Positions 55,493-64,000 of a DNA stretch of 64,000 bases are shown piece by piece (the stretch's first letter is position 1; each line of letters opens with the position of its first letter). Source of the DNA: Scytonema tolypothrichoides VB-61278. Its GTDB lineage: Bacteria > Cyanobacteriota > Cyanobacteriia > Cyanobacteriales > Nostocaceae. Location of the stretch: positions 1-64,000 of the forward strand of contig NZ_JXCA02000016.1 of NCBI RefSeq assembly GCF_000828085.3. Direction: 5' to 3'. The position numbers and the translations under genes were made by a program. The notes beneath the pieces are model-generated. The model saw only the letters and a program-made list of their open reading frames with translations, did no database searches and was not told the DNA's origin.

Positions 55493-55869
55493 CTTTAAAA
55501 ATTTCTCCTTTTTCAGATAAGTAATGCCAAACAGTGTCTCTTACTCTATACAACAACCAGCAGAGTCATCATTCCAAACGGGAAGATCAAGCAAAGTCAT
55601 CGCAAACAGTCTACAAGAGCATTTTTCAGTGTTGGCTTACTCATTCGGGTAACATAAGCGCGAATACCAGTGTCAAAATTAGTATTCCTGGCAAACGCTT
55701 TTCCGGTAACTAGCTATTTTATGAGAATTTCCACTGATATTTCCACTTAATAATAATGGTTTATTTAAGACTGAGTTCTTTTTGATGCAAATATTCTCAA
55801 AAATAAAAAATTGTAGATAGGAGATATCAGCAGTAAAAATCTAGACCAAAATCATAAGATTGTTTAACA

Positions 55870-55967
55870 TAATAAAAGACCCCACTAAATTGTGTGTGGT
55901 TGTGTGTTGTAAAACTTGGTTGATTCATGGTCAGGGGGTTAAATCCCTCGTGACCATTTTGTTTTTT
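55870..55967 (+). ncRNA. Candidate small RNA ending in a rho-independent terminator
   Basis: TAACATAAT (55865-55873) could be a -10 region. About 55 bases of G/T-rich sequence (TGTGTGTGGTTGTGTGTTGT) follow, then a stem TGGTCA-GGGG/CCCTC-TGACCA around TTAAAT (55928-55956) and TTTTGTTTTTT. The terminator has no upstream gene on this strand (the neighbours read the other way), so a short transcript is the simplest reading. It resembles a tRNA T-arm only superficially. Confidence 0.35.
55928..55967 (+). terminator. Rho-independent terminator
   Basis: TGGTCA pairs with TGACCA, inner GGGGG with CCCTC (one bulged G), loop TTAAAT, followed by TTTTGTTTTTT. This is the most canonical terminator in the window, reading to the right. 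Confidence 0.65.
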
Positions 55968-56171
55968 ATGTCATACTCATAACCTTTAACTATTCCCACA
56001 CATAATTATTTAAAAAAATTATTTTCAAAGTCATTAATTATGCCTTTATACTGAAAAAATGTTATTGTAGATACAATTCATTCATGTATTGAGTATTTTA
56101 GATATAAGACTCCTATTTGATTTTTGAAAAGAATTTGTACGTATAATTTTATTCCTTCTTAAGAGTTAAGC

Positions 56172-56208
56172 GTTCCCTGTTCCCTGTTCCCTGTTCCCTG
56201 TTCCCTGT
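56172..56208. repeat. STRR array, five GTTCCCT units
   Basis: Five exact GTTCCCT heptamers in tandem plus GT. Same unit as at 7843. Confidence 0.85.
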
Positions 56209-56284
56209 AAATATTTAATTCTCTTCCCACTTTATTGTCTATATAGTTATATATAAATGAAATCTCAATTATTAGAATTAATTT

Positions 56285-57337
56285 TTAATTGAGAGAAACT
56301 ACCCCACGGAAGGAATGAAGTATATGAAAAAACTTATTGAAATTAAAACTTCTGGGGTCAATTCTTTGACCGGAACGGTCTACATCTCGATGGGTTGTAA
56401 TCCTCTGATCCGGAACATTACTTTGAGCTAGAAGCCAAGCCAGAGATTGATATTGAGCTTCTGTATAGCCGGTGTGAGTAGGTTCGTTATTCATGACACC
56501 AGATGGCGGTGTTTCTAAACTGACGTGATAAGCAAAATTATTCACAGATGGAGGAAGGTGAGAATTGGTCTGCACAGTTTCTGCACCAAATGGTCCATCA
56601 AACACCGAATGCGCTGCACCAAACGCTCGCTTTTCTGGCGGGACTATGTAAACAACTGTCCCATCTAGCTTAATCATGGCGTGGTAGCTTGCTTGAACAT
56701 TATTATCATCGTGAGGAGTCTGAAAAAAATTCATCACACTGGAGGCTGGTGCAGCAGTTTCATGAAGTACTATGATTGGTGAATTATTAACAGGTTGACC
56801 ATTAATATCTGTTGCAAACCGCTCTCCAAAGTTAGTTGGGTTTGCCCAAGCAATCTCATACCTAGGTTTATAAGCCCTAAAAGCTGCAGTGGTTTTGACT
56901 GGGGAAATACGAGCTTTTTGCAATTGGCTCTTTTGATTGCTCTTGTGTTGAGGTTGAGACGTTGAATTTTTACCAGACGGAGTTGTCTTTGGATTTGGCG
57001 TTTTTGTTTGAGGTGCGGGTTGACTCTTTTGGTTACTCTTTTGTTGAGGTTGAGATGTTGAATTTTGACCAGACAGATTTGTTTCCGGAATTAAGGCTGG
57101 GGTTTTGACTTGGCTGGGTGATTTTGACTTTTGACTAGATAGATCAGTCTGTGGATTTGCAGTTAGTGGTTTAACATGAGGTTGAAAGTTGGAATAGTCA
57201 CTAGAAATAGTGCTTTGTGGATGTGATGTTGTCTTCTCCTGCCAAAACTCGCTTTTTCCAATAAGCAGCCCCAATACCAGACCAACAAACACCAGAATAA
57301 CTAGGTGCCATCTAGTTGTCTTTACCTTAAATTTCAT
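56285..57337 (-). CDS. Membrane-anchored N-acetylmuramoyl-L-alanine amidase (Amidase_2)
   Basis: 350 residues. An N-terminal span (10-27, LVILVFVGLVLGLLIGKS) anchors a Ser/Pro/Gln/Lys-rich linker (40-150) made of imperfect repeats (NSTSQPQQKSNQKSQ and NSTSQPQHKSNQKSQ). The catalytic domain (155-345) shows zinc ligands in VLHETAAP, and in ITTHRDVDRSGQRIDP, with SYHAMIKLDG between. It hydrolyses the bond between muramic acid and L-Ala of peptidoglycan, in the periplasm. A role in cell-wall remodelling or septal perforation is possible; no AMIN domain. Confidence 0.85.
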   Translation of the reverse strand: MKFKVKTTRWHLVILVFVGLVLGLLIGKSEFWQEKTTSHPQSTISSDYSNFQPHVKPLTANPQTDLSSQKSKSPSQVKTPALIPETNLSGQNSTSQPQQKSNQKSQPAPQTKTPNPKTTPSGKNSTSQPQHKSNQKSQLQKARISPVKTTAAFRAYKPRYEIAWANPTNFGERFATDINGQPVNNSPIIVLHETAAPASSVMNFFQTPHDDNNVQASYHAMIKLDGTVVYIVPPEKRAFGAAHSVFDGPFGAETVQTNSHLPPSVNNFAYHVSLETPPSGVMNNEPTHTGYTEAQYQSLAWLLAQSNVPDQRITTHRDVDRSGQRIDPRSFNFNKFFHILHSFRGVVSLN

Positions 57338-57592
57338 TTTTCTAACGATTTTGATAAATATTTTTTATTTCAATTGAAGTAATTTTCAATTGCAAAAAAT
57401 AAGTTTGAATATGGTTTATAAATACACAATGACATACAAAATATTTATCTGTCTAGAGGTTTTTTTCCTAAAAATGCTGGGATCATGTCGGTTTTGCAAA
57501 TACAGCGCTTTGCATCTTATACCAAGTTGCATTCAAACAGCGAATCTGTCCGTAGCGAGTGGAACTTAGTGGAATGCAGCAATCTCCCGTAA

Positions 57593-58094
57593 CTCAGATC
57601 TTGCACCTCTACGTGAGCACACCTTGAACTCAAGTACCCGGAGGGAAGCCCTCCGGGTATCTCCTGCACCAGACGCACTCGCGTTCGGGGGTAACTCCTT
57701 CGCCCGGAGGGCACGGCTTGAGGCCGAACGGAGACGCTGCGCGTTAGCCTTCTGGCGTGCGTAAAGCGCATACGCAATCGACGGGAAACGGAGCCACTGC
57801 AGTGGACGGGTCTCCCGGCTTGAAGCAAGTGGCGTCCAAGACTGGGACCCCCTCACCGCCTCCGGCGTCTACAAGGCTAATAGCTTAAGTCCGTTACAAC
57901 TCAAATCTTGCACCAGTATCAACAACGAGGCAGAGCCTCGATATCTCGTTCCCAGGCTGAGCCTGGGAACGAGGGTTGGGAGGCGAAGCCTCCCGATTAT
58001 TGAGAATGCTGCAAGATCTGAGTTTTAACGGACTTGAACTTTGAGCCAAGAAATAAATTTCTTGGCGGATGAAAATGATGGTGCAAGATCTCAG
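57593..58094. repeat. Composite repeat block bounded by CTCAGATCTTGCACC / GGTGCAAGATCTCAG
   Basis: Inverted ends at 57593-57607 and 58080-58094 enclose a GC-rich palindromic block (57620-57870, including ACGGAGACGCTGCGCGTT as at 36453) and a complete 149-bp MITE-like unit (57887-58035) whose ends AAGTCCGTTACAACTCAAAT and its complement pair over 28 bases. Inside that unit lies the TCGTTCCCAGGCTGAGCC hairpin (57945-57973). No coding. Confidence 0.65.
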
Positions 58095-58104
58095 GTAACC
58101 ACCT

Positions 58105-59120
58105 CTAGTTCTGAGTGCCAATGTTGTTGCACAGAGTTTTATCGCTACCGCTAACATGGCGATTTGTCCGCAAGTGACCCCGCATTATATCACAATCGCG
58201 TTTCACAAGATTATCAAAATCTAAATTAGATAAAATAGAATTGAAATCCCACAAAATCACTGTGTTGTCAGAACTCGCAGAAGCTAAGGTCTTGCCATCT
58301 GGGCTGAAAGCTACGCTTATGACCGCATCGCTATGCCCCATGAGGGTGGTCTTTTCTTTGCCTGTAGCTACATCCCACAGTTTTATGGTCTTGTCCCAAC
58401 TAGCAGAAGCTAAGGTTTTACCATCTGGGCTGAATGCTACGCTAGAAACCGGATCGTTATGCCCCATGTCGGTGGTCTTTTCTTCGCCTGTAAAAATATC
58501 CCACAGTTTGATGATCCCGTCAGCACTAGCAGAAGCTAAGGTCTTGCCATCTTGGCTGACACTTACGCTAATGACTGGATTGGTATGCTTTTCTAAGCGA
58601 TTATACTCTTTGACTCCGTAAACTGCCTGTTGCAACAACGTAGATATAGCCCTAGTTCGCTGAGAATCAAGATTGACCCAAAAAGCTGCTTGTTTGATTT
58701 GCTTTGCTGCATTTATCCCTACTTTTCGCGCATCAATTTCTTTACCTGAAGCAAACAGTTTTTGGGAGGATGTTAAAAGAGCATCGATCGCTTGTTTTCT
58801 TTGTTGTTCCATTTGCCACAAACCGAACCCAGCCGGTACAAGTAGAATAGAAACTACCACCAAGCCAGAGGTGAGTAGTCTAAATTCGCGCTGCTTGCGT
58901 TCGTCTTCTTGTTGACGCAGGAAATCGCGCCGTGCAATACTCGCTTCTATGAATTGATTTTCTAAACTCTCTGGTTTGGCAAATAAAATATGGCTTTCGC
59001 TGTTTCGCAACTATCTGCACCAAGTTTTTTTGCTGCTTCCTCTGCTGCTTTATCTCCGAGTTTGAGTAGATAAGGTAAGAAAGGAGAAATAAGCTTAGTT
59101 AGAACAATAACATCTATCAT
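58105..59120 (-). pseudogene. WD40 signalling protein with large internal deletion
   Basis: A start at 59120 gives MIDVIVLTKLISPFLPYLLK and EEAAKKLG, the N terminus of cyanobacterial NACHT/AAA-WD40 proteins. After about 40 codons the frame is lost. The frame from 59010 resumes much further along: a membrane span (LTSGLVVVSILLVPAGFGLW), the linker AIDALLTSSQKLFASGKEID, then three WD40 blades (FSPDGKTLASASWDKTIKLW type) and the usual ending LVKRDCDIMRGHL. The ATPase domain and most blades are gone. A decayed gene. Confidence 0.65.
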
Positions 59121-59312
59121 TAGTAAGAGATTTTACTGGGCATAGATTGTACTATTTCAATCTACACCTGCGTAAGTTGTGCTTCTGGAAAAGTTGTACC
59201 AATTTTTCTCAATTTGATGGGCGGCTTTTTCGACCTTTGCAGCGTCGTCTTCTCTAGACACACCTTAAAATGAAAAGAAGTATAGCCCAATAAGTTCATT
59301 AATTCTTTATCT

Positions 59313-60416
59313 ATGTCATTTCTTGCGGGTTTAGCAGCGATCGCAGTCTTGGCTGTTTTGATCCTGGTGCATGAGTTTGGACATTTTATTGCAGCAAGAT
59401 CCCAAGGGATTTATGTCAATCGCTTTTCTCTGGGCTTTGGTCCGGTGATTTGGAAGTATCAAGGAGCACAAACTGAATACGCTCTCCGCGCTTTTCCTCT
59501 GGGTGGGTTTGTCGGTTTTCCTGACGATGATCCAGATAGTGATATTCCTCCCAATGACCCAAATCTTTTACGTAACCGCCCTGTTTTAGATCGGGCGATT
59601 GTGATTAGCGCAGGAGTGATAGCAAATTTAATATTTGCCTACTTTCTGCTTGTAACACAGGTGGGTGTTGTAGGGGTAAACATACCGCAACCGCCCCAAA
59701 ATGGGATTCTCATCCCAGAATTAATTTCACAACCAGTTTCTGTTGCGGCTAAAGCAGGTCTTCAGCCTGGAGATGTCATTTTAGCTGCTGATGACAGAAT
59801 TTTTGGGACTTCTGAACAAGACTTAAAAGCTTTCACAGAAATCATCAAAACTCATTTAGGCAAGCAGGTTAATTTGACAATCGCCCGTGGCGATCAAAAA
59901 CTGTCTGTGAATCTGACTCCTGAAGCTAATGCTAAGGGAGAGGGTAGCATAGGTGTTCGCCTTTCTCCTAATCAGAAAATCGTGCATCGTCGCGCCACAA
60001 ACCCGGTCGAAGCATTAAAAATTGGCGCTACACAATTTCAGCAGATTCTGGTCAAGACAGCTCAAGGTTTTGGACAATTAATCACTAACTTCCGCGAAAC
60101 AGCAAACCAAGTCGCGGGTCCAGTTAAAATTGTTGAGATTGGTGCAAGCTGGGCTCAGAATGATATCAGCAATTTGTTGTTCTTTGGTGCTTTGATCAGC
60201 ATTAACTTGGCTTTTATCAACATTTTGCCCTTACCAGCTTTAGATGGAGGACAACTCGCTTTTCTGTTGATTGAAGGTTTGCGCGGTAAACCCTTACCGA
60301 ATCGTGTTCAAGAAGGTGTCATGCAAACTGGTTTGGTGATACTTTTAGGACTAGGAATTTTTCTCATCGTTAAAGAAACTACCCAATTGGAGTGGGTGCA
60401 AAGATTATTTCAGTAA
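59313..60416 (+). CDS. rseP: Site-2 intramembrane protease RseP
   Basis: 367 residues. Zinc motif HEFGH at 20-24 in the first span, PDZ domain in the middle (145-215; AAKAGLQPGDVILAADDR), and the third ligand in LPALDGGQLAFLL near 312. It cleaves membrane-bound anti-sigma factors or signal peptides in the cytoplasmic membrane. Its stop overlaps the nth start (TAATG at 60414-60418), so both are made from one transcript. Confidence 0.92.
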   Translation: MSFLAGLAAIAVLAVLILVHEFGHFIAARSQGIYVNRFSLGFGPVIWKYQGAQTEYALRAFPLGGFVGFPDDDPDSDIPPNDPNLLRNRPVLDRAIVISAGVIANLIFAYFLLVTQVGVVGVNIPQPPQNGILIPELISQPVSVAAKAGLQPGDVILAADDRIFGTSEQDLKAFTEIIKTHLGKQVNLTIARGDQKLSVNLTPEANAKGEGSIGVRLSPNQKIVHRRATNPVEALKIGATQFQQILVKTAQGFGQLITNFRETANQVAGPVKIVEIGASWAQNDISNLLFFGALISINLAFINILPLPALDGGQLAFLLIEGLRGKPLPNRVQEGVMQTGLVILLGLGIFLIVKETTQLEWVQRLFQ

Positions 60417-61105
60417 TGAGTATCTGCAAAAAGTCATCAAAGAAGCAACGGGCGCTAGAAATTCTAGTTCGCCTGAAGCGTCTTTATCCAGATGCAACTT
60501 GCTCTTTAAACTACTCAACTCCTGTACAGTTGCTGGTGGCTACGATTCTCTCCGCTCAATGTACGGATGAACGGGTGAATCTAGTAACACCAGGTTTATT
60601 TAGTAAATTTCCGGATGCAGCAAGTCTGGCAAATGCTGATTTGACAGAGTTAGAAACAATCGTGCGTTCCACAGGGTTCTATCGCAATAAGGCAAAGAAT
60701 ATTCAAGCTGCTTGTCGAATGATTATCAATGAGTTTGGCGGTCATGTTCCCAAGCAGATGGAACAGCTGTTGCGGCTTCCAGGTGTGGCGCGAAAGACAG
60801 CAAATGTCGTGCTTGCTCATGCTTATGGAATTAATGTTGGGGTGACGGTGGATACTCATGTGAAACGTCTGAGTGAGCGTTTGGGGTTAACTGAACACAC
60901 AGACCCCATCCGTATTGAACGAGATTTGATGGGTCTATTGCCTCAAGCAGATTGGGAAAATTGGTCTATTCGGCTGATTTATCATGGTCGTGCGATTTGT
61001 AAAGCGCGATCGCCTGCTTGTGATGCTTGTGATTTAGCTGACCTGTGTCCTTCTGCTTTTAACGTGCCACAAGTAACTGTCAAGGCAAAAATTAAGGAAG
61101 CTTAG
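60416..61105 (+). CDS. nth: Endonuclease III (DNA glycosylase/AP lyase)
   Basis: 229 residues. The helix-hairpin-helix LPGVARKTANVVLAHA carries the catalytic Lys, and VTVDTHVKRLSERLG the catalytic Asp. The [4Fe-4S] cysteines are in CKARSPACDACDLADLC (C-x6-C-x2-C-x5-C). It removes oxidised pyrimidines from DNA. The ATG overlaps the rseP stop by one base; the earlier in-frame start at 60392 lies within rseP and is rejected. Confidence 0.93.
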   Translation: MSICKKSSKKQRALEILVRLKRLYPDATCSLNYSTPVQLLVATILSAQCTDERVNLVTPGLFSKFPDAASLANADLTELETIVRSTGFYRNKAKNIQAACRMIINEFGGHVPKQMEQLLRLPGVARKTANVVLAHAYGINVGVTVDTHVKRLSERLGLTEHTDPIRIERDLMGLLPQADWENWSIRLIYHGRAICKARSPACDACDLADLCPSAFNVPQVTVKAKIKEA

Positions 61106-61170
61106 GATGCTCGAAACACTCAGCTAATTCCTACTCATCTCTCATCATTTTTGGCCGTGTAGTGAGACAA

Positions 61171-62256
61171 CTAAGACAAGCGAACAGCCCCAGTGAACTT
61201 TTTACCTGGATAGGGACGCATCTGGGCAAGTTTGTCAAATGCGGGAAGGGTTTCCATATGCTTTATCATCTGGGTACGCATTTGGACATCAGGAAGTGCT
61301 CCTCTCATCGCACCCATGTTCTCACTGACATGATCGGGGTTGCTGGTTGCTGGAATCGCACAGGTTACAGCAGGATGCGAAATGACGAACTTGAGGAAAA
61401 ACTGTGCCCAATTCTCACACCCGATCTCGCGGGCGAAATCGGGGAGGGGTTGTCCCTTAACCACCTCGAACAAGCGCGCCTTCTCAAAGGGCATGTTGAC
61501 CAAAACCGCTGTTCCCCGATCTGCCGCAGCAGGGAGAATTCTCTTTTCGGCTAGGCGTTCCTGGATTGAATAGTGGACTTGAACAAAGTCCAGATCGCCG
61601 TTTTCGACCCACCTTGCTAAGGGTTCAAAATATGGCAACTCGTGATGCGTTACTCCTAGGTAGCGGATTATACCCTATTTCTTCCATTCCCGCAGGATAG
61701 GCAGAATTATGTCTACATTTACCAGGCTGTGAACCTGCATCACGTCAATGCGATCGCGCCACAATCGCTCCCTCGACTGCTCAAGCTGGCGCAGTGCCTG
61801 ACTCTTGTCACTGAGATACTCGCCAGTCGCCCAGATTTTATTAGTAATGAAGAGATCATTAGTGATACCGAGTGTCGTTGCTTCATCGCCGACGATGATC
61901 TCTGACATTCCATAGAGTGGTGAGGTGTCGATCACACGCCCACCTCCATCTCTGAAACGACGCATCACTTCCTGCAAGCGATCGCGCGGCTGTCCAGGCA
62001 AAATATCAAACGTCATAAAGGTTCCCATCCCAATCGCAGGTACCCTCTCCTTCGTGCGAGGGATGACTTTTGTGATCAATTGGGATGATTGATTTGGGTT
62101 AAAATTCACCGTTTGACTCGTTGCTTGTTTGCCATTAAGAGCACAGGATGTAAAAACAGTAGTTACAGCACCAAGTCCCATCACCTTGATTGCAGTGCGA
62201 CGGGAAATCGCTGGGTGGGAAGCATTATGCATGGCATCACTTTGATTAGGTTTCAT
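61171..62256 (-). pseudogene. Aldo/keto reductase with Tat signal, interrupted by an in-frame TAG
   Basis: From ATG 62256 a twin-arginine signal (SRRTAIKVMGLGAV) leads to an aldo/keto reductase barrel: IDTSPLYGMSE, LFITNKIWATG and DVMQVHSLVN. After REWKK comes TAG (61675-61677), and the same frame continues GIIRYLGVTHHELPYFEP to the natural end, TGAVRLS, at 61171. The stop stands where the family has a Lys/Ala/Gly-type residue (KEAGxIRYxG), so one base change explains it. Total 361 codons, normal for the family. Exported by Tat if made. Confidence 0.8.
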
Positions 62257-62539
62257 AAGTGCTCTGTTACGAATGATTAAACGTGGACAAAAACTAGAAC
62301 TTATCAATCCTTCGCAAGCAGGATAAGTTGAATAATTCGTTTGATGTTTGTCAAATGTCAAACACTGAGTTTCGGATTGATTTTTTTAATCCGAAACAAA
62401 CAAATTGGCATATTAGATTTACATTTAATTCTTTTCAACGGATTCTAAATCCCATATTACAAGCAAGTTAGATGATTGTTATTTCATATTGGGTATGAGT
62501 TAATAACTTATAGTTATTACCAAACAGATAACAGATAAC

Positions 62540-63445
62540 ATGGAGTTCCGCCAACTCAAATATTTCATCACGGTTGCTTCCGAACTGCACTTTGGTCGAG
62601 CTGCTGAGTCACTGCACCTGAGCCAACCTGCATTAAGCAAACAAATTCAGGCGTTGGAGAACAGCTTAGAAATTCAACTGTTTGAACGCACAAAACACTC
62701 TTGTAAGCTAACTCCCGCCGGACAGAAATTTTTGGAAACAGCGCACCGGGTTCTGCATGAGGTAGAGGAAGGCATACAAATTACCAAACAAGTTGCTAAC
62801 GGACAAGTTGGGAAAGTAAGGCTTGGCTTGACTGAAGCAACACTGTTTTGCCTTGCGCCAAGTATTTTAAGAACGTATCGAGAGTGTTACCCACAAGTCG
62901 ATTTAGTCCTGACAAGTGGTGGAACGGAAGCTCATGTTGAAGCTTTACGCACTTACCAAATTGATGTTGGGTTTGTTTATCTTCCCATCCGTGAACCAAC
63001 TCTGTGTGTGTATCCGTTATATAAAGAGATTTACATTGCTGCACTGTCCGCATCCCATCCGCTTGCTAGACACAGACAAATATCACTCCAGTCTTTAGCT
63101 CATGAACCACTTATTATTTACCCGCGATCGCTTGCACCCGTCTTGTATGCTGATTTCATCAAATGTTGTGAGCAAGCCGGATTTGTTCCCAACATCGTGC
63201 AGGAGGCTGAACTCGCTCAGACTCGCCTAGGTTTGGCGGCGGCTGGAGTTGGCATTACGTTTGTTCTCGCTGATATGCAAAATCTGAGTGCCAAAGGAGT
63301 GGTTTATCGACCTTTAATCGGAGACTTTCCCACATTGAAACTGGCTCTAGCGCGGCGACAGACAGAATCTTCACCAGTTGTGCATGAATTTCTCAGGGTA
63401 CTCAGAACAACGGCATTGTCAACTAAGAGGGCGCTTGAGAAGTAG
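62540..63445 (+). CDS. LysR-family transcriptional regulator
   Basis: 301 residues. N-terminal winged HTH (MEFRQLKYFITVASELHFGR; SQPALSKQIQALENSL), then the effector-binding domain from about 90. It is divergent from the aldo/keto reductase with 283 bases between the starts, so it may control that gene, a usual LysR arrangement. The effector is unknown. Effector domain resembles the BenM/CatM/CbbR group in length only. Confidence 0.88.
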   Translation: MEFRQLKYFITVASELHFGRAAESLHLSQPALSKQIQALENSLEIQLFERTKHSCKLTPAGQKFLETAHRVLHEVEEGIQITKQVANGQVGKVRLGLTEATLFCLAPSILRTYRECYPQVDLVLTSGGTEAHVEALRTYQIDVGFVYLPIREPTLCVYPLYKEIYIAALSASHPLARHRQISLQSLAHEPLIIYPRSLAPVLYADFIKCCEQAGFVPNIVQEAELAQTRLGLAAAGVGITFVLADMQNLSAKGVVYRPLIGDFPTLKLALARRQTESSPVVHEFLRVLRTTALSTKRALEK

Positions 63446-63554
63446 CGGATTGATGTCTTGTGTTTCTACATGCTCTATCTCAAATAGATTTTGGTCACTG
63501 GACTGGCAATTATATAAAATGGAAAGTGCTGTCTTCAAATAAATCACTGACATT

Positions 63555-63857
63555 ATGGCAAAAAAGAGTTTGATTGAGCGCGAGAAAAAACGCGCCAGAT
63601 TGGTGGCTAAATACGCTGCAAAACGTGAAGCACTGCTGGAAGAATTTAGAGAAGCAGAATCTCCTCTTGATAAACTGGAAATTCACCGTGAAATTCAACA
63701 GCTACCCCGCAATAGCGCTCCTAGCCGCCACCGTAACCGTTGCTGGTTAACGGGTCGTTCCAGAGGAGTTTACCGCGACTTTGGGCTATCTCGTAACGTC
63801 TTACGCGAATGGGCACACGAAGGTCTTTTACCTGGAGTTGTTAAGTCTAGTTGGTAG
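63555..63857 (+). CDS. rpsN: 30S ribosomal protein S14
   Basis: 100 residues, the zinc-free long form: [20 protein letters not shown], and the conserved end [20 protein letters not shown]. It lies in the head of the 30S subunit. The gene is isolated, as in other cyanobacteria. After the stop the window ends in direct TAGTCACTAG repeats and GC-richer sequence without a gene. Confidence 0.95.
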   Translation: MAKKSLIEREKKRARLVAKYAAKREALLEEFREAESPLDKLEIHREIQQLPRNSAPSRHRNRCWLTGRSRGVYRDFGLSRNVLREWAHEGLLPGVVKSSW

Positions 63858-64000
63858 TTATTCGTCACTAGTCACTAGGAGGCACTGCGTTGGGGAGCCA
63901 GTGCTTGATGAGGGTTTCCCGACAGAGGTATCTGGCGTTCGGGTTCCCCGACAGTCCCGCATGTGCCGTTCATTAGTCATTAGGAAATGATAAAAGACCA

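Larger units (their letters stand above)
55493..56284. other. Gap between M4 protease and amidase genes
   Basis: AT-rich. It holds a candidate small RNA with terminator (55870-55967) and STRR array (56172-56208). No coding sequence is apparent. Confidence 0.6.

Noticed and set aside
55928-55967. Possible tRNA T-arm and acceptor end
   Set aside because: The loop TTAAAT lacks the TTC of a T-loop and there is no anticodon or D arm upstream; a terminator hairpin explains it better.
57517-57856. Overlapping frames of about 100 codons on the minus strand
   Set aside because: They lie entirely in GC-rich palindromic repeats, have Arg/Ser-rich random-like composition and no homology I recognise.

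Overview
The window is chromosomal DNA of a filamentous, probably heterocyst-forming cyanobacterium (Nostocales-like). Evidence: photosystem I psaK genes, a plant-type [2Fe-2S] ferredoxin, the cyanobacterial alkane pair (ado, aar), CAAD, DUF1350, DUF1400 and DUF1822 proteins, frequent HIP1 octamers (GCGATCGC), and heptameric STRR tandem repeats (GTTCCCT, GTTATCA, TGTTCAC, TTGAATT types) in many intergenic gaps. I do not assign a genus.

Layout. 1-1013: a transposon end carrying four copies of a short repeat has cut a FGGY sugar kinase. 1064-9691: MDR oxidoreductase, metal P1B-ATPase behind a MerR-type operator, ferredoxin, SpoIID-like protein, sulfiredoxin, Dps, an HTH/GrpE-head protein and a STAS protein. 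9688-14426: a REC-SpoIIE phosphatase tail-to-tail with the STAS gene, DUF1350, an ABC-2 permease, two gene remnants and a CAAD protein. 14427-17400: MITE-like repeats and a 1291-bp insertion sequence splitting a DUF1400 gene with an exact 5-bp target duplication. 17560-20751: small conserved protein, transaldolase, HglS-like enzyme. 20871-25788: a DUF2207 protein and an NfeD-SPFH-SPFH set, each behind a copy of the same leader. 25919-31519: sigma-like protein, DUF1822 protein, and a giant CHAT protease fused through one membrane span to two receptor-like binding modules. 31613-40011: S2P protease, tandem psaK, trpF, folE, accA, aar, ado. 40207-45392: a WD40 scrap, a divergent regulator-like gene, an XPB-like helicase with its Bax1/DUF790 nuclease partner, and a duplicated antitoxin plus VapC toxin. 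45895-48319: an unrecognised overlapping two-gene cassette. 48988-53879: metF, a tnpB-only element, trpS, and a P450 broken by a 25-bp mobile repeat. 53951-64000: emfourin and protealysin-like M4 protease, amidase, MITE-rich DNA, a broken WD40 protein, rseP-nth, an aldo/keto reductase with an internal stop codon, a LysR regulator and rpsN.

Co-working sets: ado/aar convert acyl-ACP to alkane, with accA nearby supplying malonyl-CoA; srx and dps are both peroxide-defence genes; the STAS and SpoIIE phosphatase genes suggest a partner-switching module; NfeD/SPFH proteins form membrane scaffolds; XPB-like helicase and Bax1-like nuclease form a repair-type unwinding and cutting pair; emfourin probably inhibits its neighbour protease.

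The clearest theme is small-scale mobile DNA causing gene decay: a transposon end, an IS, a 25-bp repeat inside a HIP1 site, several MITE-like elements, and at least nine broken genes. The least explained systems are the CHAT-receptor locus (25919-31519) and the two-gene cassette (45895-48319).
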